Source: Dietzia timorensis (GTDB lineage: Bacteria > Actinomycetota > Actinomycetes > Mycobacteriales > Mycobacteriaceae). Taken from it: a stretch of DNA of 64,000 nucleotides. The position numbers and the translations under genes were made by a program. Location of the stretch: assembly GCF_001659785.1 (NCBI RefSeq), contig NZ_CP015961.1, forward strand, positions 2,976,001-3,040,000. The letters run 5' to 3'. Positions 9,001-17,501 of the stretch are shown piece by piece (the stretch's first letter is position 1; each line of letters opens with the position of its first letter). The notes below the pieces were generated by a model that worked only from the letters and a program-made list of their open reading frames with translations, did not search any database and was not told the origin of the DNA.

Positions 9001-9013
9001 TAGGATTGAGGGC
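9001..9013 (+). promoter_or_regulatory. -10 box giving a probable leaderless moaCB mRNA
   Basis: TAGGAT at 9001-9006 is followed by seven bases and then the moaCB ATG, so the transcript would start at or next to the start codon. The intervening TGAGGG could also act as a weak ribosome site. Confidence 0.5.
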
Positions 9014-10150
9014 ATGGCCAAGCACTCCAAGCCCGAGCCCCAGGACACACCCGAGGACGCAGTGGAAAACGCAGGATCCGCCGCGGGCCTGACGCACACC
9101 GATGCCGCCGGCGCGGTGCGGATGGTCGACATCGACGATAAAGCCGTGACAAGTCGAACTGCCACCGCCACTGGCGTTTTCGTAACCACGGCCGAGGTTA
9201 TCGAGCTCGTGGCGAGCGACGGAATGCCCAAGGGCGACGTCCTCGCCACCGCGAGGCTCGCGGGGATCAACGCGGCGAAGCACACGTGGGAACTCGTTCC
9301 GCTGTGCCACCAGATTCCGCTCACCGGCGTCAAGGTGGAGCTCACCCCGCGCGGGGATCGGATCGAGATCTCCGCGACGGCGAAGACCACGGGAAAGACG
9401 GGCGTGGAGATGGAGGCGCTCACGGCGGTGCACGTCGCCGCGTTGACGCTGCACGACATGGTCAAGGCTGTTGACCCGGCGGCGCGCGCGGAGGACATCA
9501 AGCTCGCCGCGAAGACGGGAGGCCGCTCCGGGCAGTGGTCGCGCGGCGCCGATTCGGGGCCTGCGAGCGCCGCACTCTCGAAGGCGGTCGGGGCGCTGCG
9601 CGAGTTCGCCGCCCGCGAGCCGGGCGAGGCGCGCACTGCGGTCGTGCTCACGTCCTCCACCCGAGGGGCGCTCGGCGAGCGCAAGGACAAAACGGGGCCG
9701 AAGATCGCGGACTGGCTGCGCGGCAAGGGGTATGACGTCGCAGGTCCCCTTCTCGTGGCCGACGCGGATGTCTCCGTCGCGCTGCGGGAGGCGCTCGCCG
9801 CGAATCCCTCTGTCGTGCTCACCACCGGCGGCACCGGTGTCGCGAAGGACGACCGGACGCCGGAGGCCGTAGCGGAGCTCCTCACTCGCGAGGTGCCGGG
9901 CGTCGGAGAGGCGATGCGCGCGCACGGGCGGGCGAACACCCCGCTTGCCGATGTATCCCGTTCGGTCACCGGTTTCGCCGGTTCTACTTTTGTCGCGACG
10001 CTCCCGGGTTCGCGCGGCGGGGTGGCCGATGGGCTCGCTGTGCTCGACACCGTGCTCGAGCATCTGCTCATGGTGTCCGAGGCCGTCGGGGATGCCTCCG
10101 GTGCGCACGAGGAGTCCACGCCGTCCTCGCGGGGTAAGCATGGGAAATAG
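9014..10150 (+). CDS. moaCB: Bifunctional MoaC-MogA/MoaB fusion
   Basis: A 378-residue fusion of two cofactor enzymes. Residues about 25-180 are MoaC (cPMP synthase; GAVRMVDIDDKAVTSRTA, PLCHQIPL, KTGVEMEALTAVHVAALTLHDM). Residues about 205-365 are a MogA/MoaB molybdopterin adenylyltransferase domain (VVLTSSTRGALGERKDKTG, VVLTTGGTGVAKDDRTPEA, LPGSRGGVADGL). Both domains look complete. Fusions of this kind occur in actinobacteria. The gene diverges from moaA and overlaps moaE, so all early pathway enzymes sit together. Confidence 0.92.
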   Translation: MAKHSKPEPQDTPEDAVENAGSAAGLTHTDAAGAVRMVDIDDKAVTSRTATATGVFVTTAEVIELVASDGMPKGDVLATARLAGINAAKHTWELVPLCHQIPLTGVKVELTPRGDRIEISATAKTTGKTGVEMEALTAVHVAALTLHDMVKAVDPAARAEDIKLAAKTGGRSGQWSRGADSGPASAALSKAVGALREFAAREPGEARTAVVLTSSTRGALGERKDKTGPKIADWLRGKGYDVAGPLLVADADVSVALREALAANPSVVLTTGGTGVAKDDRTPEAVAELLTREVPGVGEAMRAHGRANTPLADVSRSVTGFAGSTFVATLPGSRGGVADGLAVLDTVLEHLLMVSEAVGDASGAHEESTPSSRGKHGK

Positions 10151-10580
10151 CGTCCTGCTTGCGGAGATCCGCGACGAGGCGATTGTCCCGGCGGAGGTCG
10201 AGGCGCTCGTGCGTGCCGAATCCGTGGGCGCGACAGTGTGTTTCACCGGGCTCGTGCGTGACCACGATCGCGACCTACCCGGCGAGACCGTGACCTCGCT
10301 GGAGTACTCCTGCCACCCGTCGGCACCGGAGTTCATGGCGCAGGTGTGCGGCGAGATCGCCGAGAAGTTCGGGGTTCGCGTGGCCGCGGCACATCGCGTC
10401 GGCACCCTCGCGGTCGGTGATGTCGCCGTCGCCGCCGCCGTGTCGAGCGCGCACCGGGGCGATTCCTTCGAGGCGTGCCGCGAGCTCATCGACCGCATCA
10501 AGTCCGAGGTGCCGATCTGGAAGCGGCAGTACGGCGCGGCCGGCTCGGCAGAATGGGTCCGCGGCACCTGCACGCACTGA
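10140..10580 (+). CDS. moaE: Molybdopterin synthase large subunit MoaE
   Basis: Catalytic subunit of molybdopterin synthase, 146 residues, which takes sulphur from MoaD. Diagnostic segments are ATVCFTGLVRDHD, LEYSCHPSAPEFM, AAHRVGTLAVGDVAVAAAVSSAHRG and the C-terminal IKSEVPIWKRQY with active-site lysines. The ATG lies within the last codons of moaCB (11-base overlap), so translation is probably coupled. It converges with the nitrate-reductase flavoprotein gene. Confidence 0.92.
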   Translation: MGNSVLLAEIRDEAIVPAEVEALVRAESVGATVCFTGLVRDHDRDLPGETVTSLEYSCHPSAPEFMAQVCGEIAEKFGVRVAAAHRVGTLAVGDVAVAAAVSSAHRGDSFEACRELIDRIKSEVPIWKRQYGAAGSAEWVRGTCTH

Positions 10581-10598
10581 GCGGCGAGGCGCGCCATC

Positions 10599-12104
10599 TC
10601 ACACCGTGGCGGGTTCGCGTGCGTGCGCGTCCTGCGCGTCCAGCCAGCCGAGGATCTTTTCCACTTTCCCCGCGCACGTGCCGCAGCCCGTCGTCGCGCG
10701 GGTGCACTCGGCGATGGCGGCGACGTCGCACGCGCCTTCGCCGTGGGCGCGGACCAGGGCGTCCTTACTCACCGCGTTGCACTGGCACACCGTGTGTTCG
10801 CCGGGCATGTCCGCGGGTTCGGGCTCGCCGCCGCCGGCGCCCGCCGACTCGGTGCCGGTGAGCATCGCGAGCCTGTCGAGCGGCGCCATCGCGCCGGAGT
10901 CGAACATCTGCGTCACGGCGCCGACGACGTCGTCCATCCCCACGAGCACGCCGCCGACGATCCTTCCGGACTCGACGACAAGCTTGCCGTAGCGTCCTGC
11001 CGCGGGGTCGGAGAGCACGGTGACGTCCGGCCCACCCGGTTCCCAGTCGAAGGGCTCGACGCACCAGCGCCCGAAGGAGGCGACGTCGAGCGCGTCGATC
11101 TTCAGGCGCACCGCCTCCCGCCGGTGGGCGACGGTGCGCGGCTCCTGCGCGCCGCCGAACTGCGCGCAGATGTTGTGGGCGACGACCTCCGCCTGTTCCC
11201 AGCCCGGCCGCAAGGTTCCCGTGGGCACCCCGTCGAATTCGGCGCAGTCCCCCGCTGCCCACAGCCCATCCGCGCTGGTGGAGCAGCGCTCGTCGATGAC
11301 GATGCCGCGCCGCACGTCTACACCCGCATTCTCGGCGAGCGCGGTATTCGCCCGCACGCCCGCGGACACCACGACGAGATCGGCGGGCACGAACTGGCCG
11401 TCGCCGAGGCGCAGCCCTCCTTCCTCGACGCCGGCGGCGCGGGCGCCGAGCATCAGGTCGACGCCCTGTTCGCGCACGCACCGGGCGAGGATCGCCCCCG
11501 GTGTTGCGCCGAGCTGCTTGTCCATCGGCGCGTCGCCGGGATGCAGCAGCGACACCCGCGCGCCGCGGCCCGCGACGTCCGGATTGCGCGCGAGCGCGTC
11601 CGCTATCTCCACGCCGAGCACTCCCCCGCCGATGACGGCGATGTTCCGGGCGCCCCGCGCCGCCGCAAGCACCCGTTCGCAGTCCGCGCGTCCGCGTAGG
11701 CCGAGGATTTCGGGATGTCCGACGTCATGGGCGGTGGTGAGGGTCGGCGGAAGGAAGGAGCGCGCGCCGGTGGCGAGGACGAGGTGGTCGAACGGCAGCT
11801 GCTCGGGCCCGGCCGGGCCGTCGACGAGAACGGTGCGCGCGGCGGCTTCCACGGCCTGCACGGATGTAGAGGTGCGGAAGTCGATGTCGCGCTCGCGCCA
11901 CCACCGCGCAGAGTGGAGCTCAGTCTCGGACGGGGCCAGGGAGCCGGCGAGCGCGGTGGAGAGCAGGACGCGGTTATAGGCGAGGTGCTCCTCGTCGCCG
12001 AGAACGATGATCTCGAGTGAGCGGCTGCGGGAGCGGAGTTCCTCGGCGCAGCGGGCGCCGACCATTCCGCCGCCGACGATGATGACCCGCGGTCGGTGGG
12101 ACAT
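10599..12104 (-). CDS. FAD/NAD(P)-dependent electron-transfer subunit of assimilatory nitrate reductase
   Basis: A 501-residue pyridine-nucleotide-disulphide-type flavoprotein: N-terminal FAD site GGGMVGARCAEEL, a second Rossmann site AVIGGGVLGVEIADAL, and ADGLWAAGDCAEFDG. The last 60-70 residues form a BFD-type [2Fe-2S] domain with CQC and CGTC cysteine pairs. It resembles the N-terminal half of nitrite reductase NirB but lacks the sirohaem part, so I read it as the NAD(P)H-dependent electron donor of the nitrate reductase encoded immediately upstream; the stop and start codons abut (TGAATG). Confidence 0.82.
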   Translation of the reverse strand: MSHRPRVIIVGGGMVGARCAEELRSRSRSLEIIVLGDEEHLAYNRVLLSTALAGSLAPSETELHSARWWRERDIDFRTSTSVQAVEAAARTVLVDGPAGPEQLPFDHLVLATGARSFLPPTLTTAHDVGHPEILGLRGRADCERVLAAARGARNIAVIGGGVLGVEIADALARNPDVAGRGARVSLLHPGDAPMDKQLGATPGAILARCVREQGVDLMLGARAAGVEEGGLRLGDGQFVPADLVVVSAGVRANTALAENAGVDVRRGIVIDERCSTSADGLWAAGDCAEFDGVPTGTLRPGWEQAEVVAHNICAQFGGAQEPRTVAHRREAVRLKIDALDVASFGRWCVEPFDWEPGGPDVTVLSDPAAGRYGKLVVESGRIVGGVLVGMDDVVGAVTQMFDSGAMAPLDRLAMLTGTESAGAGGGEPEPADMPGEHTVCQCNAVSKDALVRAHGEGACDVAAIAECTRATTGCGTCAGKVEKILGWLDAQDAHAREPATV

Positions 12105-14249
12105 TCAGATCGCCTCCATCGTGACGTTGTTGACCTTGAAATCGGGCATCCGGCTGTGGGGGTCGAGACTCGCCTCGGTGGCGAGGTTCGCGCGCCCGGC
12201 GCCGGGAAAGTGGAAGGGCACGAACACGGTGTCGCGGCGCGAGGTGGGATCGAGGAGGACGCGCGCCTCGATCGATCCGGCGCGCCCGCGGATCCGCACC
12301 ATCACCCCGTCGGCGAGGTCGAAGCTGGTGGCGGTGTCCGGGTGCATCGTCGCGGTGGCCTCGGGGTCGGTGCGGTGGAGTTCGGGAACGCGGCGGGTCT
12401 GCGCGCCGGACTGGTAATGCCCGAGCAGCCGCCCGGTGGTGAGCACGACCTGGCGCTCGGCGACGCGGGTGTCGAACGTGTCGGGCGCGCCCACGTCCAG
12501 AGAGAACACCGCGCGCCCGTCGGCGGTGGCGAAGGAGCCGAGGAACAGCCGCGGGGTCCCGCCGGGCGAATCGGCCCCGCACGGCCAGTGCAGCGCCTCG
12601 CCGGCATCGAGCCGGGCGTGCGAGATCGCCGAGTAGTCCGCGGCGCCGCCGGCGGAGGCCCGGGCGAGCTCGTCGAACACCTCCGCGGGGTCGGTGGGAA
12701 ACCAGTGCGCCGGCCTGCCGAGGCGCTCGGCCAGCGCGCGGAGGATCTCGAGTTCGTCGCGGGTGCCGGCGGGCGGCTCGGCGGCGCGGCGCCGGCGCAG
12801 CACGCGCCCCTCGAGGTTGGTCACGGTGCCTTCCTCCTCGGCCCACTGGCGCACGGGCAGCACGACGTCGGCGAGCTGCGCGGTCTCCGAGGGCACGAAG
12901 TCGGCGACGACGAGCGTGTCGAGCGTGTCGAGCCGTTCGGCGACGCGGGCGGCGTCCGGCGCCGAGACGACCGGGTTCGAAGCGTGCACGAAGAGCATCT
13001 GAACGCCGGGGCGCCCGTCGGCGGCGACATCGCGGCCGCAGGCGTCGAGCAGCTCGAACGCGCTGCGCCCCGGCCCGGGAATGGCGTCCGGGTCCACTCC
13101 CCATACCGCGGCGACGTGGGCGCGTGCTGCGGGGTCGGTGATCTTGCGGTACCCGGGGAGCTGATCGCATTTCTGCCCGTGCTCGCGTCCGCCCTGGCCG
13201 TTGCCCTGTCCGGTGATGGTGCCCCAGCCCGAGCGCTTGCGGCCCGGCAGCCCGAGGGCGAGTGCCAGCGCGATCCACGTGGCTACCGTGTCGGTGCCGC
13301 GGGAGGACTGCTCCGCGCCGCGGGCGGTGAGGATGTACGCCCCGCGCCCGGCCCGCGCGGCCGTGGCGAGCCGCTCCACCGCGGCGCGCAGCGCAGGCAC
13401 GCCGACGCCGGTCACGGCCTCGGTGCGCTCGGGCAGCCACTGCGAGGCCACGGCCCACGCATCGTCGAAACCGCTGGTGCGGTCTCGGATGTAGTCGCGG
13501 TCGGCCCATCCGCGGGTGACGGCGATGTGCAGCAGCCCCGCGGCGAGCGCGGCGTCGGTTCCGGGACGATTTTGCAGGTGCACCCCTCCGGCCTCGTCCG
13601 CGAGGCGCGCGGTCGCGCTGCGGCGGGGATCGACGACCATGAGCCCGCCGGACTCTCGCGCGGTATCCAGGTGCGTGACCATCGGCGGCATCGTTTCCGC
13701 CGGGTTCGCGCCGACGAGAAGAATGGCCTCGGCATCGTCGAGATCGGCGAGCGGGAACGGCATGCCGCGGTCGAGGCCGAAACACCGCGCCGCGCCCGCG
13801 GCCGCCGAGGACATGCACCAGCGGCCGTTGTAATCGATCTGCGAGGTGCCCAGCCCGAGGCGGGCGAATTTGCCCAGCATGTACGCCTTCTCGTTGGTCA
13901 GCCCGCCGCCCCCGAACACGCCGACCCGGTCGGGTTCGCGGCCGCCGGCGCTCGCCCGGTGCACCGCCTCGGCGATGACGTCGAAGGCCTCACCCCACGT
14001 GGCGGGCGCGAGCTCGCCTGACTTTCCGCCGCGCCGGAGCAGCGGGGTCGTCAGGCGATCGCCGACGCCCAGGACCTGGGCGGACGACCAGCCCTTGCGG
14101 CACAGCCGGCCGCGATTGGTGGGAAAGTCGAGCGGGGTGACCTCGAGCGGGACGCGGCGTCCGACGTCATCCTGCGATGGGGTTGTGGGAGACAGCGCCA
14201 TCCCGCATTGCAGCGCACAGTAGGGACAGTGGGTGTCGGTGCGGGTCAT
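12105..14249 (-). CDS. nasA: Assimilatory nitrate reductase, molybdopterin catalytic subunit
   Basis: Cytoplasmic molybdopterin oxidoreductase of 714 residues reducing nitrate to nitrite. It carries an N-terminal [4Fe-4S] motif (Cys8, 11, 15 and Cys50), no Tat signal, a likely molybdenum-ligand region around NGRWCMSSAAAGAARCFG, and the C-terminal molydopterin-dinucleotide domain (TTGRLLGHYQSGAQTRR). Size and absence of export signal fit assimilatory NasA/NarB rather than periplasmic Nap. The start overlaps the narK stop (ATGA). No nitrite reductase lies in the window, so that step must be elsewhere. Confidence 0.88.
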   Translation of the reverse strand: MTRTDTHCPYCALQCGMALSPTTPSQDDVGRRVPLEVTPLDFPTNRGRLCRKGWSSAQVLGVGDRLTTPLLRRGGKSGELAPATWGEAFDVIAEAVHRASAGGREPDRVGVFGGGGLTNEKAYMLGKFARLGLGTSQIDYNGRWCMSSAAAGAARCFGLDRGMPFPLADLDDAEAILLVGANPAETMPPMVTHLDTARESGGLMVVDPRRSATARLADEAGGVHLQNRPGTDAALAAGLLHIAVTRGWADRDYIRDRTSGFDDAWAVASQWLPERTEAVTGVGVPALRAAVERLATAARAGRGAYILTARGAEQSSRGTDTVATWIALALALGLPGRKRSGWGTITGQGNGQGGREHGQKCDQLPGYRKITDPAARAHVAAVWGVDPDAIPGPGRSAFELLDACGRDVAADGRPGVQMLFVHASNPVVSAPDAARVAERLDTLDTLVVADFVPSETAQLADVVLPVRQWAEEEGTVTNLEGRVLRRRRAAEPPAGTRDELEILRALAERLGRPAHWFPTDPAEVFDELARASAGGAADYSAISHARLDAGEALHWPCGADSPGGTPRLFLGSFATADGRAVFSLDVGAPDTFDTRVAERQVVLTTGRLLGHYQSGAQTRRVPELHRTDPEATATMHPDTATSFDLADGVMVRIRGRAGSIEARVLLDPTSRRDTVFVPFHFPGAGRANLATEASLDPHSRMPDFKVNNVTMEAI

Positions 14250-15658
14250 TTCTGGCGCACCAGGGCGGGATCGGCAGCATTCGCGGCCCGTTCGCCGTAG
14301 GTGAGCGCGTCGCAGGCCTGCGTGGTGCTCGTGCGGCGGCGCACCTTCGTGAAGAACGACAGGGTGATCACCGCGGCCACGACGTAGTACATCGCGAAGA
14401 ACGCGAACGCCGAGGAGGCGTCGCCGGTGTCCAGGTAGGACTGGCGCAGCACCATGTTGATGCCGACGCCGCCCAGTCCGCCGATCGCCCCGGCGACGCC
14501 GATGAGCGCACCCGAAGAGACCTGCGAGAATTCTCGGCGGCGGCCCGGTTCGAGGCTCTGGTCGTGGACCTTCTTCCACGACACCGCCTCGAAGCTGTCC
14601 GGGATGAGCTTGTACACCGAACCGTTGCCGACACCCGAGGCGATGAACAAGACGATGAACAGCGCGACGACCACCGGCAACGAGTCGACGGCGGCGAGCG
14701 CGACGGAGCAGGCGAGCATGACGACGAACGCCGCGGCGGTGACGAGCCCACCGCCGATCCGGTCCGCCCACTTGCCGCCGTACACGCGGGCAATGGAGCC
14801 TAGGAGCGGGCCGAGGAACGCGATCTGCGCGGCGTGCAGCGTCGCCTGCGCGGGGCTGTCGCCGCCGGCGAGATAGTGCTGCTGGAGTACCTGGCCGAAG
14901 GCGAAGGAGAAGCCGATAAAGGAGCCGAAGGTGCCGATGTAGAGCAGCGAGATGAGCCAGGAGTCGCGGTAGGCCATCACCGCGCCGAGGGATTTGAGAT
15001 CCGCGGTGCGGCCGTCGATGTTGTCCATGTACAGCGCGGCGCCGATGCCCGCGACCGCTAGGAGTACGAGGTACACCGCGCACACGATCTCCGGCCGCGT
15101 ATTGCCCACGGTGGCGATGACGAGCAGGCCGAGCAGCTGCACGACGGGCACGCCGAGGTTGCCGCCGCCGGCGTTGAGGCCGAGCGCCCAGCCCTTGAGG
15201 CGCTGCGGGAAGAAGGCGTTGATGTTGGTCATCGACGACGCGAAGTTCCCGCCGCCGAAGCCCGAGAGCGCGGCGACGAGCAGGTACGCCCACAGCGCGT
15301 GGCCCGGGTCGAGCACGAGCAGCAACGCGCCGCCGGTGGGGATGAGAAGGACGACGGCGGAGAACACGGTCCAGTTACGGCCGCCGAACTTCGCCGTGGC
15401 GAGGCTGTAGGGCAGGCGGAGCACCGCGCCGGTCGCGGTCGCGGCGGCGGCGATGAGGAATTTATCGGCCGCGCCGAGCCCGTAGACATCCTCGGGCATG
15501 AACAGCACGAGCACCGACCACAAACTCCACACCGAGAACCCGACGTGCTCGGCGACCACCGACCACAGCAGGTTCCGTTTGGCGATCTTCTCGCCGCCCG
15601 CCTCCCAGGCCGTCGTGTCCTCGGGATTCCAGTTCTCGATCACGTGTGAGCGCGCCAT
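14246..15658 (-). CDS. narK: Nitrate/nitrite transporter NarK (MFS)
   Basis: A 470-residue major-facilitator transporter with about twelve hydrophobic segments. The NNP-family signatures are visible: NINAFFPQRLKGWALGLNAG with the glycine-rich GGGNLG that follows, and an Asn/Gly-rich motif in the second half. It probably imports nitrate for the reductase encoded downstream. GGAAAGG precedes the ATG. First gene of the three-gene unit narK-nasA-flavoprotein, each joined by overlap or abutting codons. Confidence 0.9.
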   Translation of the reverse strand: MARSHVIENWNPEDTTAWEAGGEKIAKRNLLWSVVAEHVGFSVWSLWSVLVLFMPEDVYGLGAADKFLIAAAATATGAVLRLPYSLATAKFGGRNWTVFSAVVLLIPTGGALLLVLDPGHALWAYLLVAALSGFGGGNFASSMTNINAFFPQRLKGWALGLNAGGGNLGVPVVQLLGLLVIATVGNTRPEIVCAVYLVLLAVAGIGAALYMDNIDGRTADLKSLGAVMAYRDSWLISLLYIGTFGSFIGFSFAFGQVLQQHYLAGGDSPAQATLHAAQIAFLGPLLGSIARVYGGKWADRIGGGLVTAAAFVVMLACSVALAAVDSLPVVVALFIVLFIASGVGNGSVYKLIPDSFEAVSWKKVHDQSLEPGRRREFSQVSSGALIGVAGAIGGLGGVGINMVLRQSYLDTGDASSAFAFFAMYYVVAAVITLSFFTKVRRRTSTTQACDALTYGERAANAADPALVRQK

Positions 15659-15739
15659 CGCGACACATCCTTTCCGCAGTGGATGCGTCCGACGCTATGC
15701 ACGCAGCATTTCGGCGAGGTTTACTCGCGTGAACGCCGT

Positions 15740-15755
15740 GAAACGACTGTGTTTC
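15740..15755. promoter_or_regulatory. Palindromic candidate operator upstream of narK
   Basis: GAAAC-GACTGT-GTTTC is a perfect 5-bp inverted repeat with a six-base spacer, about 85 bases upstream of narK. Half-site and spacing recall GlnR-type nitrogen boxes, but the orientation of the halves is not the textbook one. A second palindrome, AACAATTGTT, lies at 15775-15784. Confidence 0.35.
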
Positions 15756-15834
15756 GTGCCCGCGCTCGGCCCGTAACAATTGTTCGTGGCGCGGATCCAC
15801 GCGGGCCCCGCGAGAGTTGTGTTTAATGGGCGCC

Positions 15835-16734
15835 ATGGCAACTCAACGCTGGACCGAAGCCGACATCGTCGCCCAGACCGGCCGCACCTTCGTCGTCACG
15901 GGCGCGAATTCGGGCCTGGGCCTGCACAGCACCAAGGCGCTCACTGGCGCGGGCGCGCGCGTCATCATGGCGTGCCGCAACACCGAGAAGGCCGAGGCGG
16001 CGCGCGAGGAGCTGCCCGCGGACTCGCGCAAGCTCGCCGAGGTCCACGAGCTCGACCTCGGCGATCTACGCTCGGTCGATTCGTTCGTGTCGGGCATCGA
16101 GGACCGCGGCGTCGACGTGCTCATCAACAACGCCGGCGTCATGGACATCCCGCTCGGGCGCACCGCGCAGGGCTTCGAGGAGCAGTTCGGCGTCAACGTG
16201 CTCGGCCATTTCGCGCTCACCTCGCAGCTCGAGCACAAGATCACCGACCGCGTCGTGTGGCTCGGCTCGCTCATGCACCAGCTCGGTTGGATCAACCTCG
16301 ACGACCTCAATTACGAGCGGCGCTCCTACAATTCGTGGCTCGCCTACGGGCAGTCGAAGCTCGCGTGCGTCATGCTCGCCTACGAACAGCAGCGCCGTTT
16401 CGTGCGCGAGGGGTCAACGCTGCGCGCTGTCGTCGCGCACCCGGGTTATTCGGCGACCAACCTGCAGTCGCACAGCAGCAACGCGGTGGTGCGCCAGATC
16501 ATGAAGCTCGGCAACTCGTTGCCGCTCCTCGCGCAGCCGCCTCACCGCGGCGCGCTGCCCGAGCTCTACGCGGCCACGGTCCCGGATCTGCCCGGCGGCT
16601 GGTACATCGGCCCCGACGGCCCGGGCGAGGTTCAGGGCTTCCCGCGCCCTGTCGCCTCGAATAAGCGCAGCTATGACGTCGGAGTTGCCGAAAAACTCTG
16701 GGACGCCTGCGCCGAGCTCGTCGAGCGGCGCTAG
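15835..16734 (+). CDS. Short-chain dehydrogenase/reductase
   Basis: A 299-residue SDR oxidoreductase resembling retinol-dehydrogenase-type actinobacterial members. It has the cofactor motif TGANSGLG (about 23-30), an NADP-type Arg in ACRNTEKAEAAREEL, structural NNAG, a catalytic Ser in WLGSLMHQ and YGQSK (Tyr171, Lys175). The ATG at 15835 is taken; an in-frame ATG nine bases earlier is possible. It diverges from narK. The substrate cannot be deduced. Confidence 0.85.
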   Translation: MATQRWTEADIVAQTGRTFVVTGANSGLGLHSTKALTGAGARVIMACRNTEKAEAAREELPADSRKLAEVHELDLGDLRSVDSFVSGIEDRGVDVLINNAGVMDIPLGRTAQGFEEQFGVNVLGHFALTSQLEHKITDRVVWLGSLMHQLGWINLDDLNYERRSYNSWLAYGQSKLACVMLAYEQQRRFVREGSTLRAVVAHPGYSATNLQSHSSNAVVRQIMKLGNSLPLLAQPPHRGALPELYAATVPDLPGGWYIGPDGPGEVQGFPRPVASNKRSYDVGVAEKLWDACAELVERR

Positions 16735-16773
16735 CCCCCGAGCGCCGGCTTTCGCCTAAGACGTGCCGAGCGC

Positions 16774-17361
16774 TCAGACCGTGCTGTGCGCCGGCGTGAC
16801 CAGCGGAAGCACGAGGGTGTCGACGATTTCCTCGAGCGTGTTCTGCGGCACCCTGTCGCGGGTGCTCATGATCTCGCTGCGGAGCACCGCGAACGGCGCC
16901 TTGCGCACCATCCGGGTCGCCTTCTCCGGGTCCACTTCCCCGCGCTCGATGGCTCGTTGGTACACCACCTCAAGCACGTCTGGCCCGTCGCCGAGCACAT
17001 GCTTACGCAATTCGGCCGGGCTCTGACCCGTGGCCTCGTAGTACCCACTCAAATGCACGCGGATTCCGGTGAGCATGTGCTCCCGCGTCGCGTTCGACTG
17101 CTCGAGCAACGCGATGAGGTCCCCGCGAAAAGTACCGGTGTCGGGCACGTTGTGTGCGAAGAGCTTGAAGTGGTGGGCGATCGTGTCCCGCACGAGCTCG
17201 CCCTTGTCCGCCCAGCGCCTGTAGAGGACGGCACGCGAAGTCTGTGCTCTCGAGGCCACCGCCTCGAACGTGATCCCCGAGTAACCTGACTCACTCAGCT
17301 CCTGCCACGCGGCCTTGAACAGCGCATTCTCGAGGTCTTCCCCTCTCCGGCGAGTGGACAT
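16774..17361 (-). CDS. TetR-family repressor of the adjacent efflux pump
   Basis: A 195-residue TetR regulator: N-terminal helix-turn-helix (GITFEAVASRAQTSRAVLYRRWADKGELV) and an all-alpha ligand domain. AGGAG lies five bases before the ATG at 17361; a GTG directly upstream is too close to that site. Divergently transcribed from a DHA2 efflux gene, with two inverted-repeat operators between them, so it most likely represses both itself and the pump until an inducing drug binds. Confidence 0.88.
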   Translation of the reverse strand: MSTRRRGEDLENALFKAAWQELSESGYSGITFEAVASRAQTSRAVLYRRWADKGELVRDTIAHHFKLFAHNVPDTGTFRGDLIALLEQSNATREHMLTGIRVHLSGYYEATGQSPAELRKHVLGDGPDVLEVVYQRAIERGEVDPEKATRMVRKAPFAVLRSEIMSTRDRVPQNTLEEIVDTLVLPLVTPAHSTV

Positions 17362-17374
17362 CACAGCTCCTTTA

Positions 17375-17390
17375 GGTACGTTTGCGTATC
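17375..17390. promoter_or_regulatory. TetR operator copy 1
   Basis: GGTAC-GTTTGC-GTATC, an inverted repeat with one mismatch and a six-base spacer. It abuts the TetR start region, so binding would block the repressor's own transcription or translation initiation. Confidence 0.65.
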
Positions 17391-17419
17391 CAATTGAATG
17401 CGCCTAGTATCGGATTGTC

Positions 17420-17439
17420 AAGATACACAGTCGTATCTT
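17420..17439. promoter_or_regulatory. TetR operator copy 2 within divergent promoters
   Basis: AAGATAC-ACAGTC-GTATCTT is a perfect 7-bp inverted repeat with a six-base spacer, the same layout as copy 1 and 47 bases away centre to centre. It lies in the spacer of a TTGTCA (17415-17420)/TTAAAT (17438-17443) promoter for the pump; on the other strand a consensus TTGACA overlaps at 17421-17416. Confidence 0.75.
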
Positions 17440-17501
17440 AAATTTCACCTTAGAATTTTGCCGCCCGATCGGCGGCACACGATAAACGCACGAGGTAAAT
17501 C

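Noticed and set aside
15775-15784. AACAATTGTT palindrome upstream of the SDR gene
   Set aside because: Ten-base palindromes arise easily by chance, and there is no second copy or promoter context.
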